NCBI GenBank assembly: GCA_900112915.1
Contig: FONK01000002.1
Coordinates: 124,001-188,000, forward strand
Reading direction: 5' to 3'
DNA length: 64,000 bases
DNA from: Peptostreptococcaceae bacterium pGA-8
GTDB taxonomy: Bacteria; Bacillota; Clostridia; Peptostreptococcales; Anaerovoracaceae
The position numbers and the translations under genes were made by a program. How positions within the stretch are numbered: the stretch's first letter is position 1; every line of letters begins with the position of its first letter. The notes below the pieces were generated by a model. That model was not told the DNA's origin, made no database searches, and saw only the letters and a list, made by a program, of their open reading frames with translations. This document shows positions 9,543 through 18,038 of this stretch, in pieces.

Positions 9543-9854
9543 ATGAATAGAACATTTAAGTTAAAATATAGAATTAAATCAAAGGTTAGATTTACAGTGT
9601 TTTTGGTGGCTGTAATATTGCTTAGCTATGCAATTATCAGTGGAGCTTTTTCCATTAATGCAGCCAATGGTGATTCCATAGAGCAATATAAACATGTGAA
9701 TATATCTGCCGGTGATACACTTTGGTCAATAAGTCAGGAATATGCACCTAATGATATGGATCTTAGAGAATATGTTGCCGTGATTAATCATATTAATAAT
9801 CTGGATGGCAAAGCGCTAAGACCCGGACAGACCATTTTAGTACCAATTTACTAA
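9543..9854 (+). CDS. Small membrane-anchored LysM protein, likely SOS cell-division inhibitor (YneA-like)
   Basis: The 103-residue protein has a basic N-terminus, one transmembrane segment (about residues 18-38) and one LysM peptidoglycan-binding domain (about 50-103, with GDTLWSIS and RPGQTILVP). This is the architecture of YneA, the SOS-induced division inhibitor of Bacillus, which is made next to lexA and acts at the cell envelope. Three LexA-like operators in its promoter support that role. No lexA gene is beside it here. AAGGGG lies upstream of the ATG. Division inhibition is inferred from architecture and control, not from clear sequence identity. Confidence 0.8.
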   Translation: MNRTFKLKYRIKSKVRFTVFLVAVILLSYAIISGAFSINAANGDSIEQYKHVNISAGDTLWSISQEYAPNDMDLREYVAVINHINNLDGKALRPGQTILVPIY

Positions 9855-9983
9855 TTATCACGAAAATAGGATTTAAAGCGTTTTTATTAAATAAATTGAA
9901 GGATAGAAGTATTGACCTATATAAATAAAATCGCTTAAAAGGCAAAATAGAGCTTCACTAAAAATCCCATATACAAAGAAAAA

Positions 9984-10035
9984 CCTCCATAATAGCTAAT
10001 CTAAAGGATTTGCCAAAATGGAGGCTTTTTTCATT
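9984..10035. terminator. Bidirectional intrinsic terminator
   Basis: Arms CCTCCAT (9984-9990) and ATGGAGG (10018-10024) pair. A smaller inner AATC/GATT stem lies in the loop. A T-run follows on the plus strand (10026 onward), and AAAAA precedes on the other side, giving a T-run for the minus strand. It can end the LysM transcript and the leftward transcript from the antiporter cluster. Confidence 0.75.
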
Positions 10036-10056
10036 TTTTATTATAAGGGATTTATA

Positions 10057-10090
10057 AACTATTCCGAAAATTATGATTTTAGGAATAGTT
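10057..10090. other. Long hairpin after the 139-residue protein gene
   Basis: AACTATTCC (10057-10065) pairs with GGAATAGTT (10082-10090). A single mismatch is followed by AAAAT/ATTTT around a TATG loop, so about 14 pairs form in total. It lies 22 bases past the leftward stop codon and has no T-run of its own. It may protect a 3' end or assist the terminator at 9984-10035. Confidence 0.6.
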
Positions 10091-10112
10091 ATATCTACAT
10101 CCTTCTTTTGCT

Positions 10113-10532
10113 TTATCTTTTATTATGGTTCACTTCTGTTACAGATATTTCCGGTCTAACTGAACCTATTAATTCAATTACATCTCTAGTGTCATTTTTA
10201 GATAATATAAATCGTCTATTAATAACTCCCTTATTAAAATGCATTTCTACATTTGGAGCAGATTTTAATTTGTCTGTATGTACGGCCAGTATAACATCCC
10301 ATTCCCACATATTGTGAAAGTGCTGTCCTAAAACTGTATACACAATATCTACTCCAATATCAGATACCACCTGTTTTCTTGATGAAAACGTTGCCAGTAT
10401 TAATATCATGCCAAATGGTAAGTAAAACCAGTTTCCATTTGTGTAAGTATCCCAAATTGCGTACATGGATAATAAAATCACCGCTATCTTGACCCATGGT
10501 TTTCTTTCCGGCAATATTCCATAGTATTCCAT
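10113..10532 (-). CDS. Hypothetical small membrane protein
   Basis: I do not recognise this 139-residue protein. Residues about 15-32 and 33-50 form two closely spaced hydrophobic segments (KIAVILLSMYAIWDTY, then YLPFGMILILATF). The remaining C-terminal 90 residues are soluble, alternating and beta-rich. A two-helix hairpin followed by a beta domain recalls bacterial PH-domain-like membrane proteins, but no family motif can be pointed to. Its ATG has GAGGTG at good spacing. It follows the NhaC-type gene by 62 bases on the same strand, so it may be part of that transcript. Confidence 0.7.
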   Translation of the reverse strand: MEYYGILPERKPWVKIAVILLSMYAIWDTYTNGNWFYLPFGMILILATFSSRKQVVSDIGVDIVYTVLGQHFHNMWEWDVILAVHTDKLKSAPNVEMHFNKGVINRRFILSKNDTRDVIELIGSVRPEISVTEVNHNKR

Positions 10533-10594
10533 CGTTTCACCTCAAACAAATTGTTAAATTTTATACAATCCTTCGAATTGCATTTATTTTTGAA

Positions 10595-12115
10595 TTATAA
10601 GCTCTTATATATACCGGCCCTTCTTCTTTCAGCAAGAGCTTCCATAGCAATCTTGTGGGCTTCCTCCGGTGCTCCGGCAGGACCTCTACCCTTCTTAAGT
10701 CTTCCAAACATATTTGTTCTTGAACCGTCAGCATATAAAATGTTTCCGCCATAGCTTGCAGTTACAATTGCAAATACCGGATTTATCAAATTCATAAAGC
10801 AGAATGGTATGTAGGATAATGTAGGCACACCCAGTACTGCAGAATGATATGAACCACAGGATGACCAAGGAACAAGCGGTGACCAAAGGGTTCCACCATC
10901 CTCTAATGTTCTTGATAGCATGTTTCTTCCAAGACCCATTTCATCAAAATTTTCTTTATACATTGATGATGGAATGATCAGACCTAAGTACTGGTCACAC
11001 ATTGTTGTAATACAGAATATGGAAGTTAAAATTGTAACAACTATTAGCTGGAATGGATTTTTTACTTTATGAATCAATCCACCTAGAATTGATTCTATTG
11101 CCCCTATTTTTTGCAATATACCGCCAAAGGCTACAGCTACAATTACCAGGTTATTAGTCCAGAGCATACTGTTCATTCCGCCTCTGTTTACAAGCTTTGT
11201 GAATAATACATTTTTAGACTCGGCAGAGTATCCATAGTGAAGCATGCCGATGCAATCAGATATTCCGGCACCCTGGAATATTACGGCAAACACGCAACCT
11301 ACCAATGACAATAAAACTATGGATGGTATAGCCGGCATCTTAATAACCGCCACAATTATAATCATCAAAATTGGAATCAGCAGAATTGGGCTCATGTAAT
11401 TATAATGACCTGTAATTGATGCAGATAATTCATTAGCAAGAGTAGGATCATACTTGTCCACGCTTGAGAATGAGAAAAATGCATAAATTATAACAGCCAT
11501 TACTAAACTTGGGAACGTTGTAGTAATCATAGCTGCTACGTGATCAAACAAGCCCGTTTGAGCTGAACCTGCAGCAAGATTTGTTGAGTCGGATAATGGA
11601 GAAAATTTATCTCCACAACAAGCTCCTGATAAAATCGCACCTGCAATAAGAGCAGGATTTAAACCCATGGTTGTACCGATAGCCATAAAAGCTATTCCCA
11701 ATGTAGCTGAAACGGTCCAGGCTGATCCTAAAGCTATCCCTACAATTGCACACATTACAGTTACAAATGGAAGGAAAATTCCCGGTGATAGCAGCTTTAA
11801 GCCATAATATACTACAGATGGAATAGTTCCACAGGCGGTAAATGATCCAATCAAGCAGCCTACTAATAAAATAATAATAATAGCTTCCAAGGACTGATTA
11901 ACAGCCTCAAGTCCTGCCGCCAACATATCTTTATAACTATATCCGCAGAATTTACCGATAATCATTGCTACTGCACAGGATAAAGTCACAGGAATATGTG
12001 GATCCCTTTCCCAACCAAACACGTAGTTAGAAATCATCACTACTAAAAGAAACACAATTGGAATAAGTGCTTCAATTTTGTTTGGTAATCTTTGAGTTAT
12101 ACCTTTTTCACTCAT
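10595..12115 (-). CDS. NhaC-type Na+/H+ antiporter family membrane protein
   Basis: This 506-residue protein has 11 to 12 predicted transmembrane segments and matches the NhaC branch of the ion transporter superfamily. Diagnostic parts are GSAWTVSATLGIAFMAIG, then GAILSGACCGDKFSPLSDST. The latter Asp- and Ser/Thr-rich loop is conserved across NhaC/MleN/ArcD-like carriers. The late SRTLEDGGTLWSPLVPW segment is also typical. It may exchange Na+ for H+, or an organic acid as in MleN, and the sequence alone does not settle this. GGAGGTG precedes the ATG. It lies downstream of a two-component system. Confidence 0.87.
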   Translation of the reverse strand: MSEKGITQRLPNKIEALIPIVFLLVVMISNYVFGWERDPHIPVTLSCAVAMIIGKFCGYSYKDMLAAGLEAVNQSLEAIIIILLVGCLIGSFTACGTIPSVVYYGLKLLSPGIFLPFVTVMCAIVGIALGSAWTVSATLGIAFMAIGTTMGLNPALIAGAILSGACCGDKFSPLSDSTNLAAGSAQTGLFDHVAAMITTTFPSLVMAVIIYAFFSFSSVDKYDPTLANELSASITGHYNYMSPILLIPILMIIIVAVIKMPAIPSIVLLSLVGCVFAVIFQGAGISDCIGMLHYGYSAESKNVLFTKLVNRGGMNSMLWTNNLVIVAVAFGGILQKIGAIESILGGLIHKVKNPFQLIVVTILTSIFCITTMCDQYLGLIIPSSMYKENFDEMGLGRNMLSRTLEDGGTLWSPLVPWSSCGSYHSAVLGVPTLSYIPFCFMNLINPVFAIVTASYGGNILYADGSRTNMFGRLKKGRGPAGAPEEAHKIAMEALAERRRAGIYKSL

Positions 12116-12146
12116 TTCACACCTCCGAATGTAATATTATAAAATT

Positions 12147-12186
12147 TAAACATATTGTAATATTTTATTCGTCAATAAAGTGTCAA
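12147..12186 (-). promoter_or_regulatory. Possible promoter region of the NhaC-type gene
   Basis: Reading leftwards, TTGACA (12186-12181) and TTGACG (12175-12170) are two overlapping -35 candidates, each with only a modest -10 match downstream. The region is A+T-rich and separates the response regulator from the antiporter gene. Which -35 is used cannot be decided. Confidence 0.35.
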
Positions 12187-12233
12187 TGAATTCACAAAAT
12201 ATAATTTTTTTAGGAAATTTATTAATAGTATGA

Positions 12234-13040
12234 CTATTTATAAGAATATTTTTCAAATTCTATAAGTGCGTTTACTTCCTCCGCCCAGGAATATTGAGCC
12301 ATATATTCTCCATTATATAGCTTGCTACCCTCTTCTTTGTTCCTCAGCCACTTAAAATAGTCACAATCTATACAATCCAGCTTTGCAATTCCCAAACGCC
12401 CTCTTTCGCTGTAAATAATATCACCGCAACCCAGCTCGTTTAGAGAGTCGTACAAGTCCTTTTTTAGCATTCTATAGTATGAATCGTGCCCTTCATCCTC
12501 CCAAAGTGTTGCCATTATTTCTTTTGAAGTGCAGCGAGAGCCTCTTCTGTGAATTAAATAGGCCATTAACTCTTTTGTTTTATCGAACTTAAACCTTATA
12601 GGTACATTGTCTATTAATACATCGAAGTTGCCGAAGCATATTATCTTAATCCTGTGCTTTTTCCCATCAGTCCCGGAATTCTCAGTACTGTAACGCAAAT
12701 TTTCAATTGCATGACCCACCTGAATCGAGGTCGCCGGCTTCATTAAATAGTCACTTGCGTCAAGCTCAAAGGCGTTGGCCATATAGTCTGCATAGCCTGT
12801 TACAAATACAAAATTGCTTTTAGGGTATTTTTTCTTAAGCTCTGTTGCAAATTCCACTCCGTTGATTCCGGGCATTTGAATATCAATAAAATACACGTCA
12901 AAATGCTCTTTTTCATCTAATTTTAATGCCTGTAGCGGATTATTTATTACCATAACATCAGCATCTTCATCATTTTCTTTAATTAATTCAGCTAAATAAT
13001 TTGCAGCAATTATCTCATCGTCCAATACTATGTATCTCAC
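12234..13040 (-). CDS. Response regulator with SARP/BTAD-like DNA-binding domain
   Basis: Residues about 1-118 are a receiver domain: the acidic DDE pocket is near residue 7, the phospho-acceptor Asp is in YFIDIQMPG, and the conserved Lys is in SDYLMKPAT. The C-terminal half (about 130-268) starts IKIICFGNFDVLIDN and continues with a TKELMAYLIHRRG winged-helix segment. That is the pattern of OmpR-like DNA-binding regions in SARP/BTAD regulators, not the LytTR domain usual beside LytS-type kinases. Translation starts at GTG behind AGGAGAT, and the gene overlaps the kinase end by 26 bases. Kinase and regulator are a clear pair. Targets are unknown. Confidence 0.88.
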   Translation of the reverse strand: MRYIVLDDEIIAANYLAELIKENDEDADVMVINNPLQALKLDEKEHFDVYFIDIQMPGINGVEFATELKKKYPKSNFVFVTGYADYMANAFELDASDYLMKPATSIQVGHAIENLRYSTENSGTDGKKHRIKIICFGNFDVLIDNVPIRFKFDKTKELMAYLIHRRGSRCTSKEIMATLWEDEGHDSYYRMLKKDLYDSLNELGCGDIIYSERGRLGIAKLDCIDCDYFKWLRNKEEGSKLYNGEYMAQYSWAEEVNALIEFEKYSYK

Positions 13041-14313
13041 GTCTATCTCCTACAAGTTCTTTTATGGCAGCCTTCTTTCCTGGGATTATTATAGTAACCT
13101 TGGTACCAACTCCAACCAAGCTGCTTATTTCCATTTCCGTTTTCAAGGTGTTTTTCAGCCTTTCATTGGCATTGAAAATTCCAATATGAGGTTTACCGTC
13201 ACTGTAAATATCACTCGTATCAAAGCCCTCTCCGTTGTCGGCAATAACTATAATTCTATCATTTCCACTTTTTCGAGTTTCAATTCTAATAGTTCCACCT
13301 TCAATACGCTTACAGATTCCATGCTTAACTGCATTTTCAACAATTGGCTGTAAGGTTAAAACAGGTACTTCAAAATCAGTTGCCTCAATATGATACTCTA
13401 CATTTAATCTATCGCCGAATCTCAGCTTTTCAATTTCCAAATAGATTTTTATATGTTCCAGCTCTTGTTCAAAAGGATGAGTATCCGCCTTCCCCATACT
13501 ATACATGTTTTCTCGTAAATATTTAGAAAATTTTACTGTAGTCTCTTCTGCTAATTTGGGGTTTATCCGACACAAAGCAGTAATGGTATTTAAGGTATTA
13601 TACAAAAAATGAGGCTGAATTTGGGAAAGCATCATAGACAACCTTTGCTCTCGTAATTTAATGTCTTTTTCCTCATTAACCTGCTGAGAAATGTATACAT
13701 GAATTATAAGATAATACAACAAAAAAGCCACTGCATAGGTTTTTAACATAATGCCGGGCCGTATCCCGAAGGAATCCATTATATTTGCCGTCATTAAAAT
13801 CGAAATATAAAGAAAAATCCCCAGAGGGTTGTTATTGGTTTTCTTATAAAACTTTACATTTAAAATACATAAGAAGATTACCCAATATACCCATTCTGTG
13901 ACGATATAGGTATGTCGCACAAGGAAATTTGGTTCAACCACTCCCGATGACAGCACAGCTGTTCTGTCATACCAAAAGTAACAGATGTATAATACGAGAT
14001 TAATTAAAGCCGGTATATAGTTTCGTTTATAGGTTTTATCAGACATTCCTATAAGAGCCGCCATAGGCAGCGGCTTTGTGGCATAGTACAATACTTCTGC
14101 AACAAAAACCTGCCAACCTACAGCATTAATTTCATTTAGATAGTTTAGATAAGCATCATTAATTGACATTGCCAGCAATAAGGACATATTAATTACCATG
14201 CGGGTTTTCAATGATAAATCTACGGTAGATTTCATAGAAACAACGAAATAGGTACCTACTATGATCATGATAAATATGAAGTTTTCAGTTAAATAGTTAT
14301 GTAAGTAGTTCAT
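13015..14313 (-). CDS. Sensor histidine kinase, HisKA_7TM/LytS-like with HisK domain
   Basis: The 432-residue protein has about six transmembrane segments in residues 1-205. A short coiled linker leads to a His_kinase domain with the phospho-acceptor His in QIQPHFLYNTLNTI. An HATPase_c domain follows, with N-box LQPIVENAVKHGI and DNGEGFD as the G1 box. This is the LytS/YehU class fold. No extracellular sensor domain is visible, so the signal may be sensed in the membrane. AAGAGGAT precedes the ATG, which lies only 23 bases after the purL stop with no terminator between. Read-through from the purine operon is therefore likely. Confidence 0.92.
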   Translation of the reverse strand: MNYLHNYLTENFIFIMIIVGTYFVVSMKSTVDLSLKTRMVINMSLLLAMSINDAYLNYLNEINAVGWQVFVAEVLYYATKPLPMAALIGMSDKTYKRNYIPALINLVLYICYFWYDRTAVLSSGVVEPNFLVRHTYIVTEWVYWVIFLCILNVKFYKKTNNNPLGIFLYISILMTANIMDSFGIRPGIMLKTYAVAFLLYYLIIHVYISQQVNEEKDIKLREQRLSMMLSQIQPHFLYNTLNTITALCRINPKLAEETTVKFSKYLRENMYSMGKADTHPFEQELEHIKIYLEIEKLRFGDRLNVEYHIEATDFEVPVLTLQPIVENAVKHGICKRIEGGTIRIETRKSGNDRIIVIADNGEGFDTSDIYSDGKPHIGIFNANERLKNTLKTEMEISSLVGVGTKVTIIIPGKKAAIKELVGDRREIHSIGR

Positions 14314-14336
14314 ATCCTCTTGCCAATCATTGTAAT

Positions 14337-17300
14337 TTATCTAAAGTACTCTACTGCGCTCCTGAAAATCTCCATATCATAATTTCCAAGAACATTTTTA
14401 TAAAGGTTTTCCCCTATTCTTTCAGCATGCCCCATTTTACCTAAAATCCTTCCATCCGGTGAAGTTATTCCTTCAACAGCCATATATGATCCGTTTGGGT
14501 TATACTCTATGTCCATAGTAGGATTTCCGTTTAAATCCACATATTGTGTTAATATTTGACCGTTGTTTTTCAATTCATCAAAGAGCTCAGAGCTGCATAT
14601 AAATCTTCCCTCACCGTGGGAGATTGGAACTTGATATGATGTATTCATATCAACATTTGCCATCCAAGGTGATTTATTAGAGCAAGGTTTTAAGTTTACA
14701 ATCTTAGATTGGTGTCTGCCAATTTCATTAAGAGTTAATGTAGGACAAGACTCATCTGTGTCAATAATTCTTCCATATGGAACCAGTCCTAGCTTTATTA
14801 ATGCTTGGAAACCATTGCAAATACCTGCAATTAAGCCTTCTCTATTTTCAATTAAATCATTAACGGCATCCTTTATCTGTTCATTTCTGAAAAATGCGGT
14901 AATAAGCTTTCCTGAACCATCAGGTTCATCACCGCCTGAGAAGCCGCCGGGAATGAATATGATATGGCTGGCTCTGATTTTAGTTGCAAATTCATTAATA
15001 GATGCTTCTATAGATTCCGAATTTTGATTATTTATTACAAAAATTTCCGTCTCAGCTCCGGAAGCTTCAAAGGCCTTTGCACTGTCGTACTCACAATTTG
15101 TGCCGGGGAATACCGGAATAAGAACCTTAGGTTTATCAACTTTATATGATGCATGTATTTTATTTTCAGTTTTATATGAAATTGGAGCAACTGAGCCTTT
15201 AGCTCCATTTTTTACATTCATATTATATACTGGCTCCAATTTACCTTCATATATTGAATCCAGCTCTTCTAAGGAAACTACATCCCCCTTTAATGAAATT
15301 GCTCTGTTTCTTCTGGTAAATCCAAGTGTTATAGCATTTTTTACATTAATTTCCTCAGCTAATTCCAGAATAAAGGCAGCATAGGAATATTTGAATACAT
15401 CTTTAATTGATATATCGTCATTATACTCAAATCCTATATCATTGCCAATAGCCATCTTATAAATAGCCTCTCCTACACCACCAAAGACCGGAGTATAGGC
15501 TGAGAGCACCTTTCCTGATGCAATTAAGTCTCCGACTTGCTTAAACAATTCCGGCAATGCTTTTGAATCGGGTAATCCATTGTTCAATAGAGCCGGAGTA
15601 AGCATAATAACTTTATTGTCTACTCCTTTGAATTCCGGTGAGATTATATCCTTAGCATCAGCTGTGGTTACTGCAAAGGAAACCAATGTTGGTGGAACAT
15701 CAATATTCTCAAAAGTTCCACTCATGGAGTCTTTTCCTCCAATTGCTGCAATTCCCAAATCCTTTTGAGCCTTAAATGCACCTAAGACTGCTGCTAAAGG
15801 CTGTCCCCATCTGGTTGGTATATCCATCGGTTTTTCAAAGTATTCTTGGAATGATAGATAAACATCTTCAAACCTTGCTCCTGTGCTTATAAGCTTTGAA
15901 ACGGACTCGATTACAGCCAAGTATGCACTGTCATAAGGACTTTTTTCGGCTATATTCGGATTATATCCCCATGCCATAACAGAACATGTTTCTGCATTTT
16001 CCTTCTCCATGGAAATTAAGTTTACCATAGCTTGAGCAGGAGTCCTCTGGTTTTTACCGCCGAAAGGCATCAAAACAGTTCCGGCTCCTATGGTTGAATC
16101 AAATCTTTCAGATAAACCTCGCTTAGAGCAAACATTTAAGTCCCCTACAAGCTCTCTCATACCTACACTAAAATCATCCGGTATAGCTTTATCGAAAGGC
16201 TTTATTTCTTCTACTTCTATGTCAATATGCTTTTCAGCACCGTTTGTATCTAAGAATTCTCTTGAAATATTAACGATTTTTTTATCGTTCCAATTGATAA
16301 CAAGATAAGGCTTGTCTGTAACTTCAGCTACTACAGAGGCTTCTAAGTTCTCTTTAAAGGCTTCTTTTTTGAATTCCTCAATATCGTCTGCTGCTATTAC
16401 TACCGCCATTCTTTCTTGAGATTCACTGATTGCCAGCTCTGTTCCATCAAGACCTTCATACTTCTTCGGTACGCAGTTTAAATTAATTTCAAGACCGTCT
16501 GCCAATTCTCCAATGGCAACAGAAACTCCACCGGCACCAAAATCATTGCATCGCTTAATCATTTTGCTGACCTTCGGATTTCTAAATAATCTCTGAAGCT
16601 TTCTTTCTTCAGGAGCATTGCCCTTCTGAACCTCAGCACCACACGATTCCAAAGACTCAAGGGTATGAGACTTAGATGAACCGGTAGCTCCGCCACAGCC
16701 ATCTCTACCGGTCTTTCCCCCCAGAAGTATTACCACATCTGTAGGTGCCGGTCTTTCACGACGCACATTGTCAGCATGTGCTGCTGCAATTACAGCCCCT
16801 ATTTCCATTCTTTTTGCCAAATATCCTTTATGGTAAAGTTCATCTACCTGACCTGTTGCCAAGCCAATTTGGTTGCCATAGGAAGAATAGCCTGCGGCAG
16901 CTGTCGTTACAATTTTTCTCTGTGGAAGCTTTCCTTTCATTGTATCTGAAACAGGTACCAAAGGATTAGCTGCACCGGTAAGCCTCATAGCTGAATATAC
17001 ATAGCTTCTCCCTGAAAGCGGATCTCTTATGGCTCCTCCTACACAAGTTGCAGCCCCTCCAAAAGGTTCAATTTCCGTAGGATGATTATGCGTTTCATTT
17101 TTAAACAGCAATAGCCAATCTTCTTCCCTGCCATTTACCTTAACCTTTGTTTTAACAGTGCATGCATTGATCTCTTCCGATTCATCAAGATTCTTCAGCA
17201 TGCCGGTTTTTCTAAGATATTTAGCAGCAATGGTACCGATATCCATTAAAGTTACAGGCTTGGTTCTATTAAGCTCTTGCCTCATATCAATATATTCGTT

Positions 17301-18038
17301 GTAAGTATTTGCGATTTTTTCATCTTCAAAAGTGACTGAGTCGATAATTGTATTGAAGGTTGTATGCCTGCAATGGTCTGACCAGTATGTATCAATTACT
17401 TTAATTTCAGTTATAGTAGGATCCCTGTCTTCCTCATTGAAGTATGATCTACAGAACTCCAAGTCTCCTAAATCCATTGCAAGACCATTAGCAGCTGCAA
17501 AATCAGCCATCTCATCTTTTGTAAAGTTTCTAAAGCCTGATAGAGTCTCAACCTCGGTAGGTATGTCATAGTCTATTGCAAGAGACTCATATTCCTTTAG
17601 AGCCGCCTCTCTGGATTCAATTGGATTTATGACATAACGCTTTATTTCTTCAAGCTGTGTAACTGTTAAGTTTCCTTTAATGACATATATCTTTGCAGTT
17701 CTTACTACAGGTCTTTCGCCCTTTGAAATAATTTGAATACATTCAGACGCTGAGCTTGCTCTCTGGTCAAACTGCCCCGGCAAGTATTCTACAGCAAATA
17801 CAATATCATTTTCTTCTAAATCTAAGCTTTCAAATACTGTATCAACCTGTGGTTCTGAAAAAACAGTTTTTACAGCATACCGGAAAATGTCCTCTGATAT
17901 CCCTTCAACATCGTATCTATTGATTATACGAACATCTTCAACAGCTTCTATTTGTAATAAATTTATAAATTCATCTTTAAGATTTTTGCTTTCACTGGCA
18001 AAATTCGGTTTTTTTTCTACAAATATTCTATTTACCAT
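14337..18038 (-). CDS. purL: Phosphoribosylformylglycinamidine synthase, single-chain (PurL with glutaminase domain)
   Basis: This enzyme makes FGAM from FGAR, glutamine and ATP. At 1233 residues it is the large one-chain form that carries its own glutaminase, as in Proteobacteria and many Clostridia, instead of PurS/PurQ/PurL. SDHCRHTTFNT marks the linker and active-site region, and KNETHNHPTEIEPFGGAATC the ATP-binding half. The class I glutaminase starts near residue 960 (PVFPGTNCEYDSA), with nucleophile Cys about 1074 in GICNGFQ and HGEGRF for the His-Glu pair. It is the last pur gene, and its ATG shares one base with the purD stop (TAATG). Confidence 0.96.
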   Translation of the reverse strand: MVNRIFVEKKPNFASESKNLKDEFINLLQIEAVEDVRIINRYDVEGISEDIFRYAVKTVFSEPQVDTVFESLDLEENDIVFAVEYLPGQFDQRASSASECIQIISKGERPVVRTAKIYVIKGNLTVTQLEEIKRYVINPIESREAALKEYESLAIDYDIPTEVETLSGFRNFTKDEMADFAAANGLAMDLGDLEFCRSYFNEEDRDPTITEIKVIDTYWSDHCRHTTFNTIIDSVTFEDEKIANTYNEYIDMRQELNRTKPVTLMDIGTIAAKYLRKTGMLKNLDESEEINACTVKTKVKVNGREEDWLLLFKNETHNHPTEIEPFGGAATCVGGAIRDPLSGRSYVYSAMRLTGAANPLVPVSDTMKGKLPQRKIVTTAAAGYSSYGNQIGLATGQVDELYHKGYLAKRMEIGAVIAAAHADNVRRERPAPTDVVILLGGKTGRDGCGGATGSSKSHTLESLESCGAEVQKGNAPEERKLQRLFRNPKVSKMIKRCNDFGAGGVSVAIGELADGLEINLNCVPKKYEGLDGTELAISESQERMAVVIAADDIEEFKKEAFKENLEASVVAEVTDKPYLVINWNDKKIVNISREFLDTNGAEKHIDIEVEEIKPFDKAIPDDFSVGMRELVGDLNVCSKRGLSERFDSTIGAGTVLMPFGGKNQRTPAQAMVNLISMEKENAETCSVMAWGYNPNIAEKSPYDSAYLAVIESVSKLISTGARFEDVYLSFQEYFEKPMDIPTRWGQPLAAVLGAFKAQKDLGIAAIGGKDSMSGTFENIDVPPTLVSFAVTTADAKDIISPEFKGVDNKVIMLTPALLNNGLPDSKALPELFKQVGDLIASGKVLSAYTPVFGGVGEAIYKMAIGNDIGFEYNDDISIKDVFKYSYAAFILELAEEINVKNAITLGFTRRNRAISLKGDVVSLEELDSIYEGKLEPVYNMNVKNGAKGSVAPISYKTENKIHASYKVDKPKVLIPVFPGTNCEYDSAKAFEASGAETEIFVINNQNSESIEASINEFATKIRASHIIFIPGGFSGGDEPDGSGKLITAFFRNEQIKDAVNDLIENREGLIAGICNGFQALIKLGLVPYGRIIDTDESCPTLTLNEIGRHQSKIVNLKPCSNKSPWMANVDMNTSYQVPISHGEGRFICSSELFDELKNNGQILTQYVDLNGNPTMDIEYNPNGSYMAVEGITSPDGRILGKMGHAERIGENLYKNVLGNYDMEIFRSAVEYFR

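Noticed and set aside
10018-10317. Rightward 99-residue reading frame
   Set aside because: It starts inside the terminator stem, lies antisense to the 139-residue gene, and has no ribosome site or family likeness.
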